64,000 nucleotides of DNA, taken from Planctomycetaceae bacterium. GTDB lineage: Bacteria; Planctomycetota; Planctomycetia; Pirellulales; Pirellulaceae. The stretch spans positions 41,417-105,416 of the forward strand of contig JAHEBQ010000019.1 in NCBI GenBank assembly GCA_024642205.1, written 5' to 3'. How positions within the stretch are numbered: the first letter of the stretch is position 1; every line of letters begins with the position of its first letter. Both the position numbers and the translations under genes were made by a program. Below the pieces are notes generated by a model. That model saw nothing but the letters and a program-made list of their open reading frames with translations, was not told the origin of the DNA and made no database searches. Of the stretch, positions 8,301 through 14,141 are shown piece after piece.

Positions 8301-9216
8301 CGTCACTACCTTCGTAGGTCCGGAGTACCTTTCCAGTCGCCGCATCGAGGGCTGTCAGCGGCGCGTTGTACCCGAGAGTCACGAAGACGGCATTGTCAGA
8401 CGAAACCAATCGTCTTGACAATTGTGTCGGACCGCTCTTGAGCGGCCACAAATGTGGTTGCCACTCCGGGATGTCGCGTTTCCACAGAACGCTGCCGTTA
8501 AATGCATCTCTGGCGATCAATTTCCATTTCGGGGGAAGCTGAATCGAAACCCGGCTCCCTTCATCCATGATATAAAACATCCGCCCGGCGGTTGAGACCA
8601 GCGCGCTCATGCTGGCCATTCGGTCATGATGCCGGGACCAGCGTGGGCTACCAACCCATTGGAGGTGTCGCGGCGGCGCAACAACATCGTCATGGGCGAC
8701 CGAGTTACCCGTTGCGTCATGCAGGTAATGGGACCATTCGTCGATGTTGGTTGGTCTCGGCTTGATAGTCTTGACCCATTGGCCATCTATTCCTTTGACC
8801 ATCGCCACTCCGTTGGGAACCAACACGCGAAGGACTTCCTCCATCGGGATGTCACCCAACTCTTCGGTCACTAACAAGTTGACAAGATTGTCGACGTAGG
8901 GGAGCTCGTTTCCGACCAGCGCGTCGATTGAGACGTCACCATAATGGCCTGATGCCTGCACTCGCTGGCGGGCGGCAGCAACCGTCGATGGATTACGCTG
9001 CAAACCATGAACCTGGATCGCTTCGTTTTGACGAAGTGCTGCCGTCAGTTCGCCGTCGCCAGCCCCGAGTTGAACAAAAAACCCGGCCGAGATTCCGGAC
9101 TGTTTGAGAATCTGTTTCGCGTCTCCATCGGCATCCGCGAAAACAAACGAAGCGGAGAGAGCAACACCAACAGCAAGACACAATCCCGCCGCGAAACGCT
9201 TTGACGGTTGAAACAT
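5305..9216 (-). CDS. Giant secreted PQQ-like beta-propeller protein with methyltransferase-like and LamG domains
   Basis: The 1303-residue exported protein has a signal peptide at about 1-28. An N-terminal Rossmann-like region at about 35-140 (QLGAGDGEL, then a late VLRVLVPNG) looks like a SAM-methyltransferase fold. PQQ-type propeller blades follow at about 190-600 and 628-945, with repeated signatures such as ALDAATGKVL and SVEAKSGKQLWD. A LamG/concanavalin-like domain lies at about 970-1170 (LTVEAWV, GGWHHVAGV, LFVDGELAG), and last blades at about 1185-1303 close the propeller. The LamG domain therefore appears inserted between propeller blades. It is the first gene of the ABC operon, 4 bases before the next gene. 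Binding of an extracellular polymer or a redox role is inference. A PQQ-dependent dehydrogenase activity is not shown. Confidence 0.85.
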   Translation of the reverse strand: MFQPSKRFAAGLCLAVGVALSASFVFADADGDAKQILKQSGISAGFFVQLGAGDGELTAALRQNEAIQVHGLQRNPSTVAAARQRVQASGHYGDVSIDALVGNELPYVDNLVNLLVTEELGDIPMEEVLRVLVPNGVAMVKGIDGQWVKTIKPRPTNIDEWSHYLHDATGNSVAHDDVVAPPRHLQWVGSPRWSRHHDRMASMSALVSTAGRMFYIMDEGSRVSIQLPPKWKLIARDAFNGSVLWKRDIPEWQPHLWPLKSGPTQLSRRLVSSDNAVFVTLGYNAPLTALDAATGKVLRTYEGSDATEEIIHTGGLLFLVVRKGKAELEDYAPLHGRVGDQARSRNFFWNEEPRVLMAFDADSGKRLWARQTKVSPLTLAANDSQVYFHDGEKVVSLDQRTGEIAWETQPVTRRQSFTFNFGPRLVIHDDVVLYAGGDGKMISVEAKSGKQLWDASFPNSGYQSPQDLMVVGGLVWLAPLTSGKDSGVYTGRDPKTGEIKKQFAPDIDTYWFHHRCYIAKATDNFLMPSRTGVEFVDPDAEHWDINHWVRGGCLYGVMPCNGLTYTPPHNCACYPEAKLFGFNSLAPASPSRPVPATVPENGRLEKGPAFDKPLAAVVDESDDWPTYRHDQGRSGSTTKPVATDVGVKWTTALGGRLTAPVIAEGTVYVSQIDQHTIFALDEANGDRKWTFIAGARIDSPPTVYRGRVVFGSTDGWVYCLTSDGELAWRYRAAPMDRRTMAFEQLESLWPVSGSVLIRDNTVHCVAGRSIFLDGGLRLVRLDLQSGNKLSETLMDEKNPETGNNIQEKLQVLQMPVGLPDILSSDGRHIYMKSQKFDMEGNRIEIGPNSGDFATQASKQRGEDAHIFAPMGFLDETWFHRSYWVLGQSFAGGHGGYYQAGRFAPSGRLLVKGDGYAFGYGRKPEYLRWTTTLEHQLFAAEENPPEIPASFTQKGKGKGTVVAAASYADFGKPKGLDPTGKPLTVEAWVTATKPQGVIIARGGPTNGFALIMQGGKPAFLVRSKNELTTIVGNKRMVGGWHHVAGVLGEDKKMKLFVDGELAGEATSNGLITADPAQGLEVGADNQSAVGEYQSPFPFSGVIDEVRLYFSAADDAQIAQRFADGSEISSDAVLAVSFDDGSARDHSIQRHDGTVFGGTAVEGKFGMAMQFSARQAANKKAANNQSKPGDSLVSPKWTQDVPVYARGMVLAGSNLFIVGPPDIIDEEKTFQQLTEKDPLVQQLLDKQNLALEGSEGAWLLAVNKDTGEIKNGVHLDSLPAWDGLAGANGQLYLSTLDGEIVCFGK

Positions 9217-9435
9217 TTTTTACGCTCTCGGCTGACAGGAATTCCAACACCGGCTTTGGGCCAGTTTAGGCCCACCGGGGCGCAATTGTGGCCAGAATCG
9301 CAGCACCTGTCAAACATCCTGGATTCGAATTCTGCGAATGCCCGATGGCGCCGGGTTATCAACCGGGATGCCCCCAATCTGTAGCCAAACGAACGACCAG
9401 GAAAAACGCTTCATCTGCTTCCGGAAATTTCCGGT

Positions 9436-10323
9436 TTACCGGGGCCAGAACTCGGCAATTTTTTGCTTTAGAAAATCCACGCTGCGGACAAGTTGCGGCA
9501 TTCCTTCGACGCCGTCTTCGATGCTGATCCAACCGTCGAATCCAACGCTTTTCAGTTCGCGGAATATCGCGTCGTAATCGTTGAGTCCTTTGCCAATCTC
9601 GCCGTGGCTCAGGCGCCGCGCATATCCTACCGCTCCCTCTTCTTCGCGCCGAAGATCTTCCAACGTGCCTTCTTTCAGGTACCTGTCACTGGCGTGCATC
9701 GTAACCACGCGGTCGGAAACCCGCACCAGAAGCTCAAGCGGGTCTTCTCCGGCAAGAAACGCATTGCTCGGATCGTAATTCACACCAAAGCAGGGATGTT
9801 GGATCCGATCAACCAGACTGCAAAAGACGTCCATCTTCTGCGCAAACTCGGGATACTCCCAGAAATCGTCTTTGTAATGGTTTTCGATGATCAGGGTGAT
9901 GCCGCGTTGCTCGGCATACGGCAAGCAAGCCTCAATCGAATCCGTGGCGAGCATAACGCCTTCGTCAACGGTTAACTCGGGTCGACGTTGCCCGCTCAGT
10001 ACCCGACAAAACGTGCCACCCAAAGCGTGGGTCATATCGATCCAGTGTTTCTGTTTTGCAATTTCCTCGGCACGAAATGCGGCATCGGGGTGTGTGAAAT
10101 CTGGTGAACAACACATCATCGGAATGACCTTGCCATGGTTCTCGACCTCCCGGCGGAACCTCGCCCAATTGGATTCGTCGGACATTTCCAAGAACCCGGC
10201 ATACCATTCGATCCCCTGGACGTCGAGGGTTCCGGCCAGGGTGATCCATTCGGAGACGGACATCGAACCATCCTTGCAGAGCGCTTGCATGAAGGCTTTC
10301 GGGAATACGGCAAGCTTGGGCAT
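9436..10323 (-). CDS. Sugar phosphate isomerase/epimerase family TIM-barrel protein
   Basis: The 295-residue protein is of the xylose-isomerase-like (AP endonuclease 2) TIM-barrel fold. Candidate metal ligands and catalytic residues sit at the expected strand ends: Glu in IIENHYKDD, Asp in GVNYDPSN, His in VVTMHASDR and the last Glu in ISIEDGVEG. It lacks a signal peptide and should be cytoplasmic. The frame is open 42 codons further upstream into the SDR gene. The ATG at 10323 is chosen because the barrel starts there (MPKLAVFPKAF) and it lies 4 bases after the SDR stop. It is the last gene of a four-gene cluster with two dehydrogenases and a hexulose-phosphate-synthase-like protein, so a keto-sugar or sugar-acid epimerase is plausible. 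The substrate is unknown. Confidence 0.85.
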   Translation of the reverse strand: MPKLAVFPKAFMQALCKDGSMSVSEWITLAGTLDVQGIEWYAGFLEMSDESNWARFRREVENHGKVIPMMCCSPDFTHPDAAFRAEEIAKQKHWIDMTHALGGTFCRVLSGQRRPELTVDEGVMLATDSIEACLPYAEQRGITLIIENHYKDDFWEYPEFAQKMDVFCSLVDRIQHPCFGVNYDPSNAFLAGEDPLELLVRVSDRVVTMHASDRYLKEGTLEDLRREEEGAVGYARRLSHGEIGKGLNDYDAIFRELKSVGFDGWISIEDGVEGMPQLVRSVDFLKQKIAEFWPR

Positions 10324-10327
10324 TGCG

Positions 10328-11128
10328 TTACCTGTCCTGGAACGTGGTTTTGTCCTTTGGCGGGTTTCGGCCGATGAAGGGGTGCTGTTCAAGCTCGACC
10401 ACCTGGCCACTGATCGGACCACTTTCGTCAGCCAACCAATAGACTGCACCCGCGGCTATTTCGCTGGGCGCAATAATCCTCCCCGCCGGCGCAAAGACGT
10501 TTGGCAAATCGGCGTACCAATTCTCGGGAAATCCCTCTTCGCGTTTACGTTTCTCTTCGGCTTCCGTCAAAACCCAACCGGGATTGATTTGATTGACACG
10601 GACGCCTTCTTCCCGAAACAACGTATCACCAAGGTTTCGAGTCATGGTCATCAATGCCCCTTTGGAAACGCTGTACGGCAACAAATCCGGTTCGCCGCTG
10701 TACGCGTTGACACTTCCGATATTCAAGACACAACCCTGGTTGGCCCGCAGTTGCGGGAGTGCTGCCTGGATCAGCAGGAACGGAGCCAACGTGTTGATGG
10801 TAAGGAACTCCAAGAACTTCGTCGCATCGGTATCGTGAATGTTTCCCGTCGCGATCAGCGCTGCGTTATTGACAACGGCATCAAGTTTTCCGAACCGGGT
10901 AACGGCAAAATCGACAAGTCGTCCGGGGCACCCGTTAAGCGTGAGGTCTTCAATGTAAAGCGCAGCGATGTCCGGGCCAAGTTCCTGGACCAGGGCTTCA
11001 CCTAACTCTGGCTGCAAACCATGGACGACCACCGACGCGCCTTCGGCCACACAACGCCGAGCAATCGCTTTGCCAATGCCGGTGCAGCTTCCGGTGATTA
11101 CGATAACCTTGTTCTGAAGTCGAGACAT
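10328..11128 (-). CDS. Short-chain dehydrogenase/reductase
   Basis: The 266-residue classical SDR has the NAD(P)-binding TGxxxGIG motif at residues 12-19, NNAA at 87-90, the catalytic Ser at 139 and the YSVSK Tyr152/Lys156 pair. The C-terminal segment is lengthened slightly compared with the usual 250 residues and ends in a polar tail. Acidic or small residues follow the glycine motif, and I cannot decide NAD against NADP. It lies 13 bases after the alcohol dehydrogenase and 4 bases before the isomerase, so these three are almost certainly co-transcribed. It probably interconverts a hydroxyl and a keto group on the same sugar or sugar acid as its neighbours. The family call is very secure; the substrate is inferred only from context. 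Confidence 0.92.
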   Translation of the reverse strand: MSRLQNKVIVITGSCTGIGKAIARRCVAEGASVVVHGLQPELGEALVQELGPDIAALYIEDLTLNGCPGRLVDFAVTRFGKLDAVVNNAALIATGNIHDTDATKFLEFLTINTLAPFLLIQAALPQLRANQGCVLNIGSVNAYSGEPDLLPYSVSKGALMTMTRNLGDTLFREEGVRVNQINPGWVLTEAEEKRKREEGFPENWYADLPNVFAPAGRIIAPSEIAAGAVYWLADESGPISGQVVELEQHPFIGRNPPKDKTTFQDR

Positions 11129-11141
11129 GATTTCAATCGGG

Positions 11142-12167
11142 TCAAACAGGTTGCAGGACGGACTTTACGACATCGCCTCGATGCATCTTTTCAAACGCTT
11201 CGCGCCATTCGGTAATCGGCCAGACTCCGCCAATGATTGGTGCGACGTCCAATTGGCCACTGGAAAGCAGAGCAACGACCCGTTCCCAAATGGGCCAGTT
11301 GTGACTGAAGCTTCCCTGAAGAGTCACGTTCTTTTGAACCAGTTGATCCAGGTTAAAGCCAAGCGGCTGCGGACCCCAACCAACTTTTGAAATCCAGCCC
11401 GCGGGACGAACCAGGTCGATTGCGATTTTGAGCGTGAAACTGACTCCCGCGGCATCGATGACGCCGTCGCAGCCGAGGCCATCCCGCCGAAGTGCCCAGG
11501 GTTTGGCGTCCCCCACAATCCCCTCGCATCCGTAATGCTGCGCGATTTCCAATCGGCGTCGATCGGATTCAAGACCAACCAGTGCCACTTCGGCACCACA
11601 AATCGTCGCCATCGCTGCACATAGAATCCCGATCGTCCCCGGGCCAAGCACAACAATTCGGTCGCCCGGCTCGATTCTTGCATTCTTGACGACCGCGTTG
11701 TAAGCGACGCAGCAAGGCTCGGTCAGGCAGGCGTGTTCAAAAGGCAACGAATCAGGAATCGCATGGAGAATCCGCGATGGCACACGCACAAATCGGGTCA
11801 TTGCTCCGTTGACACCGTAGCCAAATCCCTTGCGAGCCGGATCAAGGTTGTAGAGCCCACGGCGCGACATCGGGTTGCGCTGGTCGACGATCGCGGCCGT
11901 TTCGCTGACGACACGATCACCTTCCTGCCAACCCTCAACGTCGTCCCCCAACTCGACGATTCGCCCACCAAATTCATGGCCCAGCACAACCGGGTAGTTC
12001 ACCGGCCACGAGTGGTCCGCTGTCCATTGATGCAGGTCGCTTCCGCAAACACCGACATTGGCGACTTCAAGCAGGACATCATCCGGACCGATCGATGGAC
12101 GATCGACATTGCGAATTTCGACCGAGCCTTTTTCAGGAGCAAAATTGACGACAGCGGCTGATTTCAT
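11142..12167 (-). CDS. Zinc-dependent alcohol dehydrogenase (MDR family)
   Basis: The 341-residue medium-chain dehydrogenase has a GroES-like catalytic domain and a Rossmann domain. Catalytic zinc ligands are visible as Cys41 (VGVCGSD), His64-Glu65 (GHEFGG) and Glu150 (LTEPCCVAYN). The dinucleotide motif GPGTIG is at 175-180. The structural-zinc lobe at about 88-120 has no cysteine, although four are usual there, so this is a single-zinc variant. The product is cytoplasmic and sits second in the sugar cluster, 13 bases before the SDR. Threonine, sorbitol and L-gulonate dehydrogenases belong to this broad family. The presence of two further carbohydrate enzymes favours a polyol or sugar-acid substrate. 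Confidence 0.9.
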   Translation of the reverse strand: MKSAAVVNFAPEKGSVEIRNVDRPSIGPDDVLLEVANVGVCGSDLHQWTADHSWPVNYPVVLGHEFGGRIVELGDDVEGWQEGDRVVSETAAIVDQRNPMSRRGLYNLDPARKGFGYGVNGAMTRFVRVPSRILHAIPDSLPFEHACLTEPCCVAYNAVVKNARIEPGDRIVVLGPGTIGILCAAMATICGAEVALVGLESDRRRLEIAQHYGCEGIVGDAKPWALRRDGLGCDGVIDAAGVSFTLKIAIDLVRPAGWISKVGWGPQPLGFNLDQLVQKNVTLQGSFSHNWPIWERVVALLSSGQLDVAPIIGGVWPITEWREAFEKMHRGDVVKSVLQPV

Positions 12168-12357
12168 GTTGGTTGTTTTTCATGGCGCCGGCGGACCGCC
12201 AGCGCAAAGGCTTCTTTCGAAGCGTTGTGTGCAACCCGGTATTACTGGAACCCGAGATGGAATCAAATTGGTTGCTGATTATAAAAAAAAATACGTTCTT
12301 GGCTTGTTGTTGGGCAAAATCCGCATGATTCGCGGAATGTTGCGCCACTCGTGGAAC
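12168..12357. other. Spacer within the sugar cluster
   Basis: These 190 bases separate the hexulose-phosphate-synthase-like gene from the alcohol dehydrogenase gene on the same strand. The spacing is much longer than the 4-13 bases elsewhere in the cluster, so a second promoter or a processing site may lie here. An A-rich tract at about 12282-12292 is the only obvious compositional feature. Confidence 0.35.
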
Positions 12358-13050
12358 CTATCCAACTTCCTGTGAATGGATGGCCTCGCAGATCAGTCGC
12401 AGTGATCCCTCCAGGTCTCCGTCGGCGGTTCTGAAGGAATCCGCGTCGATTGTCAGAGGAGCTCCCAACACCACCAAGGGTGCACCATATCTCGGACATT
12501 CAATTGCCTGCTCCAGCGAAAGGCCACCTACAGCCTGAACGGGAACCGTTACCGCCTGGCAGACGTCACGAAGTTGATCGAGTGGACTGGGCATATGCAA
12601 TCCTCGAGCTGCGATCCCGCGTCGTTCGTCGTAGCCGATGTGATGGATCACAAAGTCGCACCCGAGATCTTCCAACCACTTTGCCCCAGCCACCATATCT
12701 TCGCAGACCATGTTGTCACCCATCACCTGACAGCCAAAATCGGCCCCGGCCTTGACTACACATCGAATCGTCTCCTCATGCGCGCGAGCCATCACGACGA
12801 CGTGCGTCGCTCCTGCCTTGGCCATCATCTCGGCTTCCAGATAACCACCATCCATGGTCTTGAGATCCGCAACGATGGGAGTGCCAGGAAATTCAGCTCG
12901 CAGAGTTCGAACGCCGTGTAATCCCTCAGCCAGAATCAGCGGCGTGCCCGCCTCAAGCCAATCCACGCCAGCTCTCATCGCAAGATGCGCCGTTTCGAGC
13001 GCTTCGTTGATGTCAGTCAGGTCAAGCGAAATTTGAACAATTGGTTTCAT
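12358..13050 (-). CDS. 3-hexulose-6-phosphate synthase / OMP-decarboxylase superfamily protein
   Basis: The 230-residue TIM barrel belongs to the orotidine-5'-phosphate decarboxylase superfamily, in the HPS/UlaD branch. Diagnostic residues are visible: Asp10 (ISLDLTD), Glu33 (WLEAGTP), and the DLKTMD signature with Asp62, Lys64 and Asp67. A phosphate-binding end reads VGGLSLEQA then VVLGAPLT. HPS condenses formaldehyde with ribulose 5-phosphate; UlaD decarboxylates 3-keto-L-gulonate 6-phosphate. The strong match around GTPLI and DLKTMD favours HPS-like. No 6-phospho-3-hexuloisomerase lies nearby, which weakens a formaldehyde pathway and leaves a decarboxylase role open. It is the first gene of the minus-strand cluster. 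Confidence 0.8.
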   Translation of the reverse strand: MKPIVQISLDLTDINEALETAHLAMRAGVDWLEAGTPLILAEGLHGVRTLRAEFPGTPIVADLKTMDGGYLEAEMMAKAGATHVVVMARAHEETIRCVVKAGADFGCQVMGDNMVCEDMVAGAKWLEDLGCDFVIHHIGYDERRGIAARGLHMPSPLDQLRDVCQAVTVPVQAVGGLSLEQAIECPRYGAPLVVLGAPLTIDADSFRTADGDLEGSLRLICEAIHSQEVG

Positions 13051-13730
13051 GTCGACGCTTTGTTGTTTTCAATTCGAAGCAATGCTGGTCGCTGTCCGCA
13101 TCAAACTCAAGCCAGGTCATCAGCGTTGGCGAGAACCCAACAATGTAGACCCGTCGCTCCAGCTGTTCAACAAGCCCTCAATAAAGTTGCGCTGCCTCAA
13201 CGATCAGACAACTTCCTTCCAAGGAGCCCCCCAGGAAAACTCCCTCGTAGTCCAATCTTGACGCTACCCAATGCGACGGACATCTCCTCCATCATCGAAA
13301 GCCAAATGGCGTTCAACAGGCCCAAGGCTGAACGTGCATCCCCAGACGTTCTGGCTTCATCGACTGGCTCAACTATCAAGGCAGTTGTCGACCTGCCATT
13401 GGTCAGAGACCGACTGCCGTGTCAACGGAAGTTGCGACCCGGAAATGAACCAAGCACAAATTGCTTTTGAAAGATTTTCCCTTGCTTGAAGATTAAACAA
13501 GTTTGCAACAGGGAAACGACGATTCCGGGATTGATCGCCTGACGATTGCCAGGACTTTTGTCCCGCTCGACAGCGAGAGTTCGTCAACGGTTTGGCGACC
13601 CATTTATTTGTGGCATCACGGCACGCGGAACGGCATTTTTTTTTGAAAAAATCCCGCTGGCGGAATTGACTACAGGTGTAGCCATGCATAACATACCTGA
13701 CGACAACCGTAGTCGATATTCAGGAACGCC
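13051..13730. other. Long intergenic region between divergent sugar cluster and BlaI gene
   Basis: About 680 bases without a convincing gene. Plus-strand frames of 60-160 codons exist, but they overlap the sugar-cluster gene or each other and read as Arg/Pro/Ser-rich random sequence. The right end holds the BlaI-gene promoter and operator described separately. The left end should hold the promoter of the sugar cluster, which I could not resolve. Confidence 0.5.
13666..13694 (+). promoter_or_regulatory. Promoter with BlaI-type operator for blaI-M56 operon
   Basis: A -35 element TTGACT (13666-13671) is followed after 17 bases by a -10 element TAACAT (13689-13694). The dyad GACTACAGGTGTAGCC (13668-13683; arms CTACA and TGTAG) overlaps the -35 and the spacer. 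BlaI/MecI-family repressors bind TACA-N-TGTA dyads, so this is a good candidate autoregulatory operator located 48-63 bases before the start codon. No footprint or other copies are known to me. Confidence 0.6.
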
Positions 13731-14132
13731 GTGAATTTCAAACGTAAACCACTGGGCCGCGTTGAATTGGAAGTGCTCCAATTTGTCGTCGAAAACCACC
13801 CGATTCGGGTCAAAGACGTCGCTGCACACATGTCCGAAGTTTCGGGCCAGGCAAGAACAACCATTCTGACCGTTCTCGAGCGGCTCCGTCAGAAAAAATA
13901 CCTCAGGCGCCGGAAGATCGACGGTCTCAACCATTATTCACCCACGGTCAGCAAGACAGAATTCATTCAGGAACTTGTTGGTGATTTTGTTGACGAAGTG
14001 TTGCAAGGTTCCGTATCGCCTTTTGTCGCTTACCTGGACAAACATGCGCAGCTGTCCAACGACGAATGCGAACAGCTCAAGAAACTGGTGGCAAAATTAG
14101 ATACCCAGAGAAGCAAATCGTCAGACGATTAA
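13731..14132 (+). CDS. BlaI/MecI/CopY-family transcriptional repressor
   Basis: The 133-residue cytoplasmic repressor has an N-terminal winged helix (about 8-75). Hallmarks of the family are GRVELEVLQFV at the start, the recognition-helix region QARTTILTVLERLRQKKYL, and the wing RRKIDGLNHYSPTVSK. A C-terminal dimerisation helix follows. In BlaI the repressor is cleaved between the two domains after a signal from a BlaR1-like peptidase, and an M56 peptidase is encoded 9 bases downstream. Translation begins at a GTG preceded by CAGGA at 5 bases. The operator-like dyad in its promoter suggests it represses its own two-gene operon. Whether it also controls genes elsewhere cannot be seen here. Confidence 0.92.
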   Translation: MNFKRKPLGRVELEVLQFVVENHPIRVKDVAAHMSEVSGQARTTILTVLERLRQKKYLRRRKIDGLNHYSPTVSKTEFIQELVGDFVDEVLQGSVSPFVAYLDKHAQLSNDECEQLKKLVAKLDTQRSKSSDD

Positions 14133-14141
14133 ACCACAAGA

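Noticed and set aside
7576..8418. 280-codon plus-strand frame inside the propeller gene
   Set aside because: Antisense shadow with no recognisable motif.
13049..13470. Plus-strand frames in the gap before BlaI
   Set aside because: No ribosome binding site, random-looking composition and overlap with the sugar-cluster gene.
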